Shown: positions 53,453 through 61,743, numbered from the stretch's first letter. The stretch is 64,000 bases of DNA from DATLZU01 sp051293835 (GCA_051293835.1 JBPKMA010000001.1:186001-250000); one strand, 5' to 3'. Notes: generated by a model from the letters alone, not told the origin. Numbers and translations: made by a program.

Positions 53453-53869
53453 GCTTACATTTTTTTCTCCCCAAATTCTGGGGATAGACTTGTGGATAAG
53501 TCGGCTCCAGAACGCTCAGACGCGGCAAATGATCAAAGATCTAACAATCTGCCTAATTTTTAAGCATTGATCATGATGAAATTTGAACCACAACTAATTG
53601 AGTAGGAAAAAAGAAATGTAGGCATTAGCATTCATCGCCACATTAAAACACTTGTATTTTTGGATCGGTTGACAATAGCAAAAATTAAACACACCATGTG
53701 GACTGTGTTCAGAAGAAAACAGACTGGACAAACCTGCGGTTGGGGATAACTGTTTCCGCACGTCTCAATTCTTCAATTCTCCGCTGACCAATGGGCCCTG
53801 AGCGGCCTGGGCTTTTCCACCTCGTCGTCTGATTCTCTTCGTGCGGTAGATGGGGCGCGCAATAGAGGC
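53453..53869. other. AT-rich spacer with DnaA-box-like sites
   Basis: No gene is seen here. The region is clearly AT-richer than its neighbours. It holds a perfect DnaA-box sequence TGTGGATAA (53491-53499) and two near matches in the same orientation (TGGGGATAG 53479-53487 and TGGGGATAA 53741-53749), a TGATCA-containing stretch around 53548-53574, and an isolated TTGACA at 53669-53674. CCCCAAATTCTGGGG (53469-53483) is a short palindrome without a T tract behind it. The role is unknown; it may be regulatory or old mobile DNA. Confidence 0.4.
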
Positions 53870-53912
53870 TTGACAGACACTTACCTCATGATGTAACCAT
53901 TGGTTACATCAT
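53870..53912 (+). promoter_or_regulatory. Promoter and self-operator of the LexA-like repressor
   Basis: TTGACA lies at 53870-53875. A perfect inverted repeat, ATGATGTAACC (53888-53898), spacer ATT, GGTTACATCAT (53902-53912), covers the -10 region and the first two bases of the start codon. No ribosome site precedes the ATG, so a nearly leaderless transcript is likely. Binding of the product to this site would block its own transcription. Confidence 0.75.
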
Positions 53913-54453
53913 GGATCCGCAGGAATTGAAGCAACTCCGACACTCGTTGGGATGGACCCAAGAGCAGCTTGCCAAAGCGCTCCACACCACCCGCATGACT
54001 ATCATCCGCTATGAGAACGGAACGCGTCGTATCCCCGGCGTGGTGGAAGTGGCTCTTAAACACATGAGGTCCCCTGTCCGGATTCCGATGGCCGGAATTG
54101 TAGCCGCCGGGGCACCAATCGAACCGGTTCCCCAATCTGAGTTGGTGGAAGTGCCTCCGGGGATGTTGCGGGGCGGAGAGCATTTCGCTCTGCAGGTGAA
54201 GGGGGAGTCCATGTTGGATGCGGGCATACTACCTGGTGATCTGGTCATCGTGCGGAGGCAGACCACAGCGCAGAATGGCCAAACCGTGATCGCGCTCGTG
54301 AATCAAGAAGCCACGATCAAGACGTTCTATCGGAAAGCGGATCGAATCGAATTGCACCCCGCAAATCCGTCGATGACCCCCATCGTGGTGACACCTGCGG
54401 ATGATTTTCGCATCGAGGGAATCCTCGTCGGTGTTGTCAGGTATTACCGCTAA
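53911..54453 (+). CDS. XRE/LexA-like self-cleaving repressor
   Basis: 180 residues. Residues 5-50 are an XRE helix-turn-helix (LKQLRHSLGWTQEQLAKAL). Residues 60-180 are an S24 peptidase domain: candidate cleavage site Ala66-Gly67 (IVAAGAPI), catalytic Ser100 in GESMLDAGI and Lys137 in QEATIKTFYRK. Such proteins cleave themselves with RecA* after DNA damage. The start is ATG 53911 inside a palindromic operator. Because the DNA-binding domain is XRE-type it is closer to phage or mobile-element repressors than to classic LexA. Confidence 0.88.
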   Translation: MDPQELKQLRHSLGWTQEQLAKALHTTRMTIIRYENGTRRIPGVVEVALKHMRSPVRIPMAGIVAAGAPIEPVPQSELVEVPPGMLRGGEHFALQVKGESMLDAGILPGDLVIVRRQTTAQNGQTVIALVNQEATIKTFYRKADRIELHPANPSMTPIVVTPADDFRIEGILVGVVRYYR

Positions 54454-54483
54454 TTGACGTTGTGAGCGGTGAGGAGGTGACGT

Positions 54484-54735
54484 ATGGCTAGCCGGATATC
54501 GCACCCATTGGCCGAGCGTCTGATCGGACTTGAACGCACGGTCGAGCAATTGAATGCCCGTGTAAATCAACTCCACCGTCGGTTGAGCGAACCGACTTGT
54601 GTTGCGGAATCGAGACGGCTGTGGACCGGTTCGTGGTTCACTCGTCTGCTGAACCGTCCTCTCTGGCTAGCTCCCCGGCGAACTGTTCGAGAGAATCGAA
54701 GGAAGGTGTTCCATGAGACCATATCGCGGAACTGA
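54484..54735 (+). CDS. Small basic coiled-coil protein, unknown function
   Basis: 83 residues with a good ribosome site (GAGGAGGTGACGT). The first half is a heptad-like helix (RLIGLERTVEQLNARVNQLHRRL), the second half is Arg-rich. No family is recognised. It follows the LexA-like gene by 30 bases and overlaps the next small gene by 23 bases. Confidence 0.55.
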   Translation: MASRISHPLAERLIGLERTVEQLNARVNQLHRRLSEPTCVAESRRLWTGSWFTRLLNRPLWLAPRRTVRENRRKVFHETISRN

Positions 54736-54892
54736 TCCCAATGCAGAAGGGGCTTGCGCAGATTGCGGAATGATGGTGCCGCAACGGACTCGCTGTCTCG
54801 ATCGGCAGACCCACTCGGCGCTGGACTTATGCGGGCGGTGCCTCGCTGCGTTCATGCAACGCCAGCAATTTCTCGCCGGTTGCTGCGAGTAA
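54713..54892 (+). CDS. 59-residue Cys-rich zinc-ribbon-like protein
   Basis: The ATG at 54713 has GGAAGGTG upstream. The 59-residue product has CADC (15-18) and CGRC (40-43), a typical two-knuckle zinc-binding spacing, plus extra Cys at 28 and 57-58. No specific family is recognised. It overlaps the previous small gene and may belong to a three-gene unit with the LexA-like repressor. Confidence 0.6.
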   Translation: MRPYRGTDPNAEGACADCGMMVPQRTRCLDRQTHSALDLCGRCLAAFMQRQQFLAGCCE

Positions 54893-55195
54893 GGTGCCGA
54901 TGTCAGTTCTCTGCTGAACCGGCGTCTGTGACGCAGAACAGCGACAGCGCGCGGTGAAACGTCGGCCTTTCCTCTTCCGCGGAGGGGAGAAGTGGTCTCG
55001 GATTCGATAAGTGCGGGAATGGCGCTCTGGGGGCCACGAATTCTCCACACCAGTAGTTTGGTACTAGCTCGTGCGAAGTGCGGGGGGATAGAAGGTATCG
55101 GGGATTCCCTCCGTTGCCGGATCGGCTCCAAACAGGAAAGTGGGGTACTCTTACGTCCGGATCATTGACACGGCGCACGATTTCCCAGCGTGGGG
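54893..55195. other. Spacer without recognisable features
   Basis: About 300 bases between the Cys-rich gene and tRNA-Met. No coding sequence, promoter or strong hairpin was found with confidence. The short palindrome-like GTACTAGC near 55062 is not interpreted. Confidence 0.3.
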
Positions 55196-55272
55196 TGGTG
55201 GCGGTGGAGGGTATCGAACCCCCGACCCGCGGCTTATGAGTCCGCTGCTCTACCAACTGAGCTACACCGCCA
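55196..55272 (-). tRNA. tRNA-Met (CAU)
   Basis: On the minus strand the sequence folds as a cloverleaf: acceptor TGGCGGT with ACCGCCA, D arm GCTCAGTTGGTAGAGC, anticodon loop CTCATAA (anticodon CAU), T loop TTCGATA, and an encoded CCA end. The anticodon stem has an A-G mismatch at its last pair. The CAU anticodon could also belong to a lysidine-modified Ile2 tRNA, but the A-free elongator-Met-like context makes Met more likely. Confidence 0.9.
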
Positions 55273-55405
55273 CAGGGAATGGTTGTACCGTTGTACCAAT
55301 GTGGGTTTGACGGCGTCAAGGGGCGTACAACACACACTCAGCACGTGTTAACGTGCCGAATGTAGAGGTATGGGGACCAATACGTATAAGGTGGCGAGGA
55401 GGAGC

Positions 55406-55828
55406 TTATCCGATCAAGTCCGGATTCAGTCGATTCATCGGCATGATCGCGGTAGCTTTGATCTCGTTATACACGATGGCGCGTCCGGCCTGGCGCAGGC
55501 GACTGAAGACGCCCTCCACGATCACCAGGTCGCCCTCTCGGACCTCTGCCCTGCCGAGTCCAATCACTTTCAATGTACCGGCATGGTCCTGAAGCAGGAA
55601 ACCGTAGGCTGGCTGCCCTTGCCGGTTCGTCGCGAGTTGAACGTTGGTTACCTTGCCGGCAACGGTGACCACCTGATGGTCATATTGATCGGGATGAGAG
55701 AGGAGTTCGGCGATGTCCAAGACGTTTGCCGCACACAGCGCGGCGGGTTGGAATACGGAAATGAAAATGAGAAGCCAAACCGCAGCGGAGACGAACAACC
55801 GAAGAGTTCCGTCTATTGTTCGAACCAT
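55406..55828 (-). CDS. Exported OB-fold-type protein
   Basis: 140 residues from the ATG at 55828 (GGGGGG just upstream); an ATG at 55855 is possible. A signal peptide ends near PAALCAAN. The mature part (VLDIAELLSHPDQYDHQVVTVAGKV, QGQPAYGFLLQDHAGTLKVIGLG, REGDLVIVEGVF) looks like a single OB-fold, as in exported DNA-/ligand-binding domains. The function is unknown. Confidence 0.65.
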   Translation of the reverse strand: MVRTIDGTLRLFVSAAVWLLIFISVFQPAALCAANVLDIAELLSHPDQYDHQVVTVAGKVTNVQLATNRQGQPAYGFLLQDHAGTLKVIGLGRAEVREGDLVIVEGVFSRLRQAGRAIVYNEIKATAIMPMNRLNPDLIG

Positions 55829-55952
55829 CCCCCCAGCTCGCTGCATGTGCCACATTATACAGGAATGAGTCGCCAGATTTCAAAAAACGGAAACTACGCG
55901 GCTTGTCCCCCTCGTATTTCTTCCGTCGGAAACTGCCGGGGGCCGACCGGCT

Positions 55953-57116
55953 TTAGCCCCGATCTTCTCCCATGAGACTTTTCAAGACGTGTTGCCCCAT
56001 TTCTCCCAATTCGAAGGGTGCCTGCTCCGACGGAGCTTCCAGCTGCTCGACGGCGACCTTGGGCTTCGGCGCGGTTCGCGTAAGCAATTCTTGGTCAAGC
56101 GCTTCCGGAGAGGCGTCGATATCCGAAAGGATTGCCGCCAGGCGTTGCAACCCGAAAAGCGAACGGGTCGGTTCCGAGTGAACAGCGTTGGAGCTGGCTC
56201 CATGCACCAGGGAAAGCCAAAACTTTCCCTCTATTTCTTCAGGCAGGGTTCCCCAGGCGAAGGCCGTCAGTTTTTCCAGCAAGGCCGACTCCGTTCTCTC
56301 CAAGCCGTCATACACAGCCACCGAGCGTTCGACCGGGCGTTGGGACAACGCCGCCAAGGTCTCTTTCCAAAGATCCAGCGGAGGAGATCCCGCCTGCTGA
56401 AGCGGCGATACAGAGGTTTGCAACCGTGTCTGGAGGGCCTGCAAATACTGATGCAAATACTTGACCTTTCGACCGGCCAGGCTGCTGGCCGGAATGCCCC
56501 AGATGTGGGCGATTTCGTGATCCTGTAGCGGCGTATGATTGGCAGTGACGTGTTCGCGTTGCGACAAGTCCAGTCGTTTGCGATGTCGTTCCGCCAGTCT
56601 CGCCTGGGTCTGACATTCGATGATCAACCGTTCTTTCTGATAATCCGCTTCCGAGATTTCGTCGTTCTCCCATTTCTGCTCGAGCGCTCGGATCGCTGGC
56701 TTGGGAAGCGCTGCACGAGCCTGCTGCCGGATCTCCTTCACTGCCGTCTGACTGAGACCAAACTTCGTCATTAACAGATGCTCGGCCCGATCAGCCTGGG
56801 CTTCGCAGAGCGCACACAATTTGCGGAGACACTCGACTTGCAGCCATGTCCGTTCTCGCCGCAATCGAACCTGGCGGCGATATTGGGCGACGCGGTCCGC
56901 GACCGACGCGATCGCATCACGGGACATCCGGACATGCGGAGGAGTCTGAGTGCCGGTCTGGCGGCGGGGATCCGGACGATCTGCCGCCATGTATTCGATA
57001 TCTTCCTGCGTGACGTCAAAATACTGCAGAAGAAGCAGACGCATCATGATACGTCCCTGGATCGGCAGGGCGTCGATGATGGCTTGGACATCGTCGGCAG
57101 TAATCACGGGCGGCAT
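55953..57116 (-). CDS. Conserved-looking hypothetical protein
   Basis: 387 residues, soluble, mainly helical. The N-terminal part has a Leu-rich helix and the segment LLQYFDVTQEDIEYMAADRPDPRRQ. The central part is a charged coiled coil (KPAIRALEQKWENDEISEADYQKERLIIECQTQARLAERHRKRL), the C-terminal part is acidic and Pro-rich. Two Cys-containing patches (CLRKLCALCEAQ) could bind metal. I recognise no family. The next gene on the strand is a 70-residue one whose stop region adjoins. Confidence 0.6.
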   Translation of the reverse strand: MPPVITADDVQAIIDALPIQGRIMMRLLLLQYFDVTQEDIEYMAADRPDPRRQTGTQTPPHVRMSRDAIASVADRVAQYRRQVRLRRERTWLQVECLRKLCALCEAQADRAEHLLMTKFGLSQTAVKEIRQQARAALPKPAIRALEQKWENDEISEADYQKERLIIECQTQARLAERHRKRLDLSQREHVTANHTPLQDHEIAHIWGIPASSLAGRKVKYLHQYLQALQTRLQTSVSPLQQAGSPPLDLWKETLAALSQRPVERSVAVYDGLERTESALLEKLTAFAWGTLPEEIEGKFWLSLVHGASSNAVHSEPTRSLFGLQRLAAILSDIDASPEALDQELLTRTAPKPKVAVEQLEAPSEQAPFELGEMGQHVLKSLMGEDRG

Positions 57117-57149
57117 AAAGGAAGACAGCTCCGGGCGGCTGCGCCGGTC

Positions 57150-57362
57150 TTAGGCGGAGCCGCTCTGACGCGATTCCAGATAGAGGGCGACGTACTCTTG
57201 GATCTCCTGGACCGTCCCGCTGATATACAATTCTCTGGGAATCTCTACACGAACCAGTTTGGCAGGATCGACTCCCCGTTCAATAGCGTATTCCTCGTCC
57301 ACGTACAGGCTGACCGAGCCGTCAGGATAGCGGACCGCGTACAACGCTGTGTTGTCGGCCAT
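57150..57362 (-). CDS. Small hypothetical protein
   Basis: 70 residues: ALYAVRYPDGSVSLYVDEEYAIERGVDPAKLVRVEIPRELYISGTVQEIQEYVALYLESR. It looks like a small globular alpha/beta protein. No family is recognised. It lies between two unknown genes on the same strand, 33 bases before 55953-57116. Confidence 0.5.
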   Translation of the reverse strand: MADNTALYAVRYPDGSVSLYVDEEYAIERGVDPAKLVRVEIPRELYISGTVQEIQEYVALYLESRQSGSA

Positions 57363-57434
57363 GTGTCGTCATCCGGAAACGGGTCGCCAGAAGCCAAAGA
57401 CCGCAAGCTAAATAACACACGGCAGGTCCAAGTG

Positions 57435-58256
57435 TCAAAGTATCTGGTGCTTGACCGGCAAGCCTGGCTGGAGGAAACAGGCTCTTCGCCAGATCACATA
57501 GGCGGTGAAGGCCGCGAGGGTGATCAAGAACACGAGCCGGACCCGCCCATACCCGAAACAAGCGAAGTTGGCGGTCGCATTCAGGAGGCCAAATCCCGCG
57601 TAGACCAGATAGAGGAAGAGCGACCAACGGCGGAGGCGCAGGAAGCCATAACCGATCAGGAGATGCAGGGTGGGGGATTGGGCTTTGGCGAGGAGACCGA
57701 GCAGCCCGTCCGGTTTGGTGCAAAAGACGGTCAAGGCATAGGTCGGGTTCGCGATAATGATGTAGAAGTCCGTCAGGGCCGTGAGCAGAAAGAGACCGCC
57801 CAGGTAGCGAATATCGTGGGCCCAACCCCAGGCGATCCGAAGCGTTCGCCATATCCCGGGCGGATCCGGCGTACGCGACAGGTAAGCATGGTAACTCTGG
57901 ATAGCCCACCAGGGGAGGGCGAATAGCATGAAGAAGAACACCCCAGCGCCGGGTCCGCCCAGGCGTCCGCCCAGCCACGTGCAGGCGACAAGCATGAGGC
58001 TGGTCAGAAAAACGCTCAAGGCCTGTTTGGGTTTCCCTTGGAGGGCCTGGCCGAGGCCTGGGATCAAAAACGAGAGGATGGCGGCAAGGGACGGTGAAAT
58101 GATGGATGCGGGGGCGGAAGGAAACCGGTGTTCGAGCTGAGGTGACTCCGGCACGGAGAACTTGCGGTCGCTTACGAGCGGGTGGTTGGGGCGTCGCGGC
58201 GGAAGCAGGCGGCCTTCGGCAGGAAAGACCGAAGGCGGCTCACCGAGACCCGACAA
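57435..58256 (-). CDS. Multi-pass membrane protein with TM2-like PGLGQ motif
   Basis: 273 residues with about seven hydrophobic segments. The first begins LAAILSFLIPGLGQALQGKPKQAL, the motif seen in TM2/DUF5683-type membrane proteins. The N-terminal 50 residues are Pro-rich and probably cytoplasmic. It lies nine bases after the HemQ-like gene, so it is likely co-transcribed with it. The function is unknown. Confidence 0.65.
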   Translation of the reverse strand: MSGLGEPPSVFPAEGRLLPPRRPNHPLVSDRKFSVPESPQLEHRFPSAPASIISPSLAAILSFLIPGLGQALQGKPKQALSVFLTSLMLVACTWLGGRLGGPGAGVFFFMLFALPWWAIQSYHAYLSRTPDPPGIWRTLRIAWGWAHDIRYLGGLFLLTALTDFYIIIANPTYALTVFCTKPDGLLGLLAKAQSPTLHLLIGYGFLRLRRWSLFLYLVYAGFGLLNATANFACFGYGRVRLVFLITLAAFTAYVIWRRACFLQPGLPVKHQIL

Positions 58257-58265
58257 ACTGACTGG

Positions 58266-58973
58266 TTAGCCTCCAAGGGTGTCCAGCGTTTCCTTGAGAC
58301 TCTTGCGAATGCACGTAAAGATCGGCGTATCGCGCAAGGTGTACCGGCTGCCTTCGGTCTCTCGAAGAGCCATCACTAAATCCAGAAAATCCTCGGGCTT
58401 GTCGCTTTCGAACGCAACCACCCATTCTTGGTCGTCAAGCCCGAAAGAATAGGTGGTGTTGAGTTTTACCGAGGGGAAGCGATGGCCGACCTCGATATGC
58501 TCGTCCATCATGCCTTGACGGGCCGCTTTCGTGAGGAGAAACCACTCGCGGGTTTTCACGAACGGATACACGAAGATGTACTTGCTTTTGCCGGGGATGA
58601 TCGTGAGCCGTTTGCTTTCTTGATTCTCATGGGTGTGATGATCGACGTAGATCGATCGTTTGGTCATCGACAAATAGGAATACGGCGTCGCCAAGTATTT
58701 GCCCAATCCGCTGGCCAGGATCTTGGTACTCATCTCCTGGAACAATTCCAACTCATAGCAGATGCGCCACAACATGAAATCGCAGTCGCCGCGGATGCCG
58801 ACCGTGGTATAGGCCAGCACCATGACTTTTCCGGTGTACTCTTCGACGGCGCGGATAAACTCTTGTTTACCTCGGGACCGCTCGTCTTCGGGCAGTCTCC
58901 TCCAGGCAGGATCGACCTTATAGAAGGCAAAATTCACGTATTGGCGCTTTGCGGATTGATCGGGGCTGGCCAT
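58266..58973 (-). CDS. Chlorite-dismutase-family heme protein, HemQ-like
   Basis: 235 residues; ATG with GGAGG upstream. Family features: proximal heme ligand His159 in MMDEHIEVG, and the C-terminal GLDDQEWVVAFESD. Tyr136 and Lys140 in YPFVK match the coproheme decarboxylase (HemQ/ChdC) catalytic Tyr and Lys. At the position of the distal Arg of true chlorite dismutases lies a hydrophobic residue (Leu171, in VKLNTT), so chlorite degradation is unlikely. A role in heme biosynthesis is more probable. Family assignment is by eye. Confidence 0.85.
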   Translation of the reverse strand: MASPDQSAKRQYVNFAFYKVDPAWRRLPEDERSRGKQEFIRAVEEYTGKVMVLAYTTVGIRGDCDFMLWRICYELELFQEMSTKILASGLGKYLATPYSYLSMTKRSIYVDHHTHENQESKRLTIIPGKSKYIFVYPFVKTREWFLLTKAARQGMMDEHIEVGHRFPSVKLNTTYSFGLDDQEWVVAFESDKPEDFLDLVMALRETEGSRYTLRDTPIFTCIRKSLKETLDTLGG

Positions 58974-59116
58974 TACGGTCCTCCATGAAATTTCTGGAAT
59001 ATTTCAAGCTGAGAGGAGATCCAGTCTTTAACACTTTGTCCTTTTGTTTGTCAACATGGCCCTGCCGGCAAGGACTCGTTGACAGGGATTCGGCCAATCT
59101 GCTAGTGCCTCCGGCC

Positions 59117-59740
59117 ATGCCCCTCCAGTTTACCTGGCTTCAGAATGGGCGGAAGTGTGGTGGGCTTAAATGGCCAGCGTTCCTCCTGGGACTTGTGCTC
59201 CCGTTTGGGGCATGGGCTATCGAAGTCCAACCGACTCGTGTCCAGATTGAGGCCGCCTTGCAACAAGGCAAGGCCGCCGCGGAGAAGCGCATCCCTCCGG
59301 ATCGGCTCTATGCGTGGTTCGGAGCACGCGATGACCTGCATCCCAAAGGGTTCCTAATGACCAAGCTCAACGGATTGGTCGTGATGGGCGCGCACTTCGC
59401 CCTTCGATCCGCAACGCCGTCCGAACAGGAAATCGCTCAGATGCTGAATGCCAAGACCCTGCTGGTCAGTGTCATCCTCTTCGGCGACCGGCCGGACTTC
59501 GCCGTGGACAGCTACATGGTGCTGGAGCAAAACGGAAAGACGATCAAGCCGCAGAATGTCCGGTTCGACGGGCGGGCGGCTCGGACCGCAGTATGGCCGG
59601 GCTCACCGGCGTATCGCGCCAAGGTTGTCGCGTCCTTTGCCTATGCGGATCTGGATCCTCGCGCCAAGACCAAGCTGATCGTGTTTCCTGCCCAGGGCGG
59701 GGAAGTCACGTTTGATCTCGACTTCGCCCAAATTGATTGA
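59117..59740 (+). CDS. Exported protein, unknown function
   Basis: 207 residues from the ATG at 59117, starting about 145 bases from the divergent HemQ-like gene. A signal peptide covers about residues 18-36 (FLLGLVLPFGAWA). The mature part is beta-rich, with LYAWFGARDDLHPKGFLMTKLNGLVVMGAHFALRS near the start and IVFPAQGGEVTFDLDFAQID at the end. No family is recognised. It is followed by cinA. A TTGACA-like element occurs at 59079-59084. Confidence 0.55.
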   Translation: MPLQFTWLQNGRKCGGLKWPAFLLGLVLPFGAWAIEVQPTRVQIEAALQQGKAAAEKRIPPDRLYAWFGARDDLHPKGFLMTKLNGLVVMGAHFALRSATPSEQEIAQMLNAKTLLVSVILFGDRPDFAVDSYMVLEQNGKTIKPQNVRFDGRAARTAVWPGSPAYRAKVVASFAYADLDPRAKTKLIVFPAQGGEVTFDLDFAQID

Positions 59741-59769
59741 ACCGCCTCTCTGGAGGTCTTTATCTCTTT

Positions 59770-61101
59770 ATGTGGAATGCGGAAATTCTTGCCATCGGTT
59801 TCGAATTGCTCGTCGGGAGACAGGCAGAGACCAATTCGCTGTTTCTGACGGATCAACTGGCGTCGCTGGGCATCGAAGTCCGGTTCAAGTCCGTAGTCGG
59901 CGACGATGAGGCCGATATCGCCGACGCGATTCGGACAGCCGCCCGCCGTGCGGACGTGGTTGTGATAACCGGCGGGTTGGGACCGACTATGGACGATGTG
60001 ACACGGGAAGCGGTAGCGCGGATAACCGGGCGTCCGTTGCGCCGACGCGCTCGCGCGCTGGAAAGCATCAAACGGCGACTGGCTGCGTGGGGCCGGATAC
60101 CCACTCCCGTGCAGTTACGACAGGCGTTGATTCCAGCCGGAGCGGAGGTGTTGAGCAATCCAGTAGGAAGCGCGCCCGGTTTCTGCCTGGAGTGGAAAGG
60201 CACGTTCCTGGTGGCTCTCCCCGGCGTACCCGCCGAAGCCCGGGCGATGGCAGCTGCAGAGGTACTACCTAGGCTGCAAAAGCGAATTGCGCGCAGGGGT
60301 GGGCAGAAACCGCCGGTTCCCATCGGCCGGCGGGTGCTCCACACCTTTGGCTTGTCGGAATCGGAAGTTGATCTCAGGCTTAAAGGCGTCGTTCCGGAAG
60401 ACAGCGGCCTACGGCTCGGGCTTCAAGCCTCGCCGTTGGGGGTATTGGTGTCGTTGACCGCCTCTGCATCAGGGACAGGAGCGAAGCGGCGGCAGTCGAG
60501 CCGTTCCGGACATGATGTCGATGTTTTTGCTTCCGTGTTTCACGAAGTCCGACGGCGCCTCGGCGAATTCGTGTTCGCCGAGGGCGAAGACACGATGGAA
60601 GCCGTCGTCGGCCGTCTGCTCGTCGACAAGCAACTTACCCTGGCGGTTGCGGAATCATGCACCGGGGGCCTGATCGGGCATCGGCTCACGCAGGTGCCGG
60701 GGGCATCGAGCTATCTAGACCGCGTCGTGGTCAGCTACAGCAATCGGGCCAAAGTGGAATTGTTGGGCGTGCCGGCGAAGGTGATTGCCAAGCATGGAGC
60801 GGTGAGCGCGCCCGTCGTGGCCGCCATGGCGAAGGGGGTGCGCGAACGAAGTCGTACGGCAGTGGGGCTGAGCGTGACGGGGATCGCCGGTCCGGGCGGC
60901 GGCACGGCGACGAAACCGGTCGGGTTGATCTATACTGGGCTCGATTGGGGAGAGGAGGCCTGTCTCACCAGAGAGTTCCGATTTCACGGAGACCGTGAGG
61001 CGATCAAGCTCCGGTCTTCGCAGGCCGCGCTGGATCTCTTGCGCCGTTGGCTGTTAGGCCTGGAAGCCGATCATCGATGCTCCGCGCATTCCTTGCGGTA
61101 G
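59770..61101 (+). CDS. cinA: CinA: NMN amidohydrolase / competence-damage protein
   Basis: 443 residues from the ATG at 59770. The first half is a MoCF_biosynth (MoaB/MogA-like) domain with ILAIGFELLVGRQAETN and VITGGLGPTMDDVTREAVA. The second half is the CinA-C domain (VAESCTGGLIGHRLTQVPGAS ... VGLSVTGIAGPGGGTATKPVG) which deamidates nicotinamide mononucleotide. Its 3' end overlaps thpR. cinA beside recA is a common arrangement. Confidence 0.92.
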   Translation: MWNAEILAIGFELLVGRQAETNSLFLTDQLASLGIEVRFKSVVGDDEADIADAIRTAARRADVVVITGGLGPTMDDVTREAVARITGRPLRRRARALESIKRRLAAWGRIPTPVQLRQALIPAGAEVLSNPVGSAPGFCLEWKGTFLVALPGVPAEARAMAAAEVLPRLQKRIARRGGQKPPVPIGRRVLHTFGLSESEVDLRLKGVVPEDSGLRLGLQASPLGVLVSLTASASGTGAKRRQSSRSGHDVDVFASVFHEVRRRLGEFVFAEGEDTMEAVVGRLLVDKQLTLAVAESCTGGLIGHRLTQVPGASSYLDRVVVSYSNRAKVELLGVPAKVIAKHGAVSAPVVAAMAKGVRERSRTAVGLSVTGIAGPGGGTATKPVGLIYTGLDWGEEACLTREFRFHGDREAIKLRSSQAALDLLRRWLLGLEADHRCSAHSLR

Positions 61102-61697
61102 AGTTGGACGAGAGTCTGCGGGCCGCGATCGCTCAGGTTCAGCGCGAGCTTCGCGATCGGATCGACCGACAGCTCGGGCGCGACGCGCGCATTCACTGGG
61201 TCCGTCCGGAATCCATTCATGTGACAGTCAAATTTCTCGGAGACATCGAGGAGACGTTGGTGGATCGGATCAGACAGGCATTGGGTCCTGTGCTGGCCGA
61301 GACGCCACGCTTTACCGTCCAGGTTGGCGGGGTCGGGGTTTTCGCCAATAGAAATGGACCGCGAGTTCTTTGGATCGGGTGCGCCGGCGGGACCGGGCAA
61401 TCCGATGAAGGGGACCGCTGGCGCCAAGTGCATCAGGCGGTCGAACGAGCGCTTGGGCCATTGGGGTTTGCGGCTGAGCCCAAACCGTTCAGCCCGCACT
61501 TGACGCTGGCGAGGGTGAAGGCTGGGGAGAGGCAGGTCGGCAAGATCCTGGCCCAGAGCGGGGTGTTTGACCGTCCGCTGCCGTGCGGAATCTTGGACGT
61601 CGATGTGATCAGCCTTATGAGGAGCGAACTCAAACCCTCCGGCGCGGAATACAGCCGGATCTGGCAAGTTAAATTGCGGCAAGCAACCAACGCGTAG
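61077..61697 (+). CDS. thpR: RNA 2',3'-cyclic phosphodiesterase (ThpR/LigT-like)
   Basis: 206 residues from the ATG at 61077, inside the end of cinA. 2H phosphoesterase family: the two HxT/S motifs are IHVTVKFLG (His-Val-Thr) and SPHLTLARV. It acts on 2'-5' linked or cyclic phosphate RNA ends. The cinA-thpR-recA order is a frequent neighbourhood. Confidence 0.93.
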   Translation: MLRAFLAVELDESLRAAIAQVQRELRDRIDRQLGRDARIHWVRPESIHVTVKFLGDIEETLVDRIRQALGPVLAETPRFTVQVGGVGVFANRNGPRVLWIGCAGGTGQSDEGDRWRQVHQAVERALGPLGFAAEPKPFSPHLTLARVKAGERQVGKILAQSGVFDRPLPCGILDVDVISLMRSELKPSGAEYSRIWQVKLRQATNA

Positions 61698-61743
61698 CGC
61701 ACCGTGCGCCGCGCGCAGGCTAGGTTTACTCAGGGAAGTTCGG

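Noticed and set aside
53469..53483. modC terminator at the CCCC-GGGG palindrome
   Set aside because: The T run lies before, not after, the hairpin on the plus strand, so it does not fit an intrinsic terminator.
53453..53869. Chromosome origin oriC
   Set aside because: Only one perfect DnaA box is seen and neither dnaA nor dnaN is close. It is recorded only as an odd spacer.
58266..58973. True chlorite dismutase
   Set aside because: The distal Arg needed for chlorite breakdown is missing, and a HemQ-like Tyr is present.
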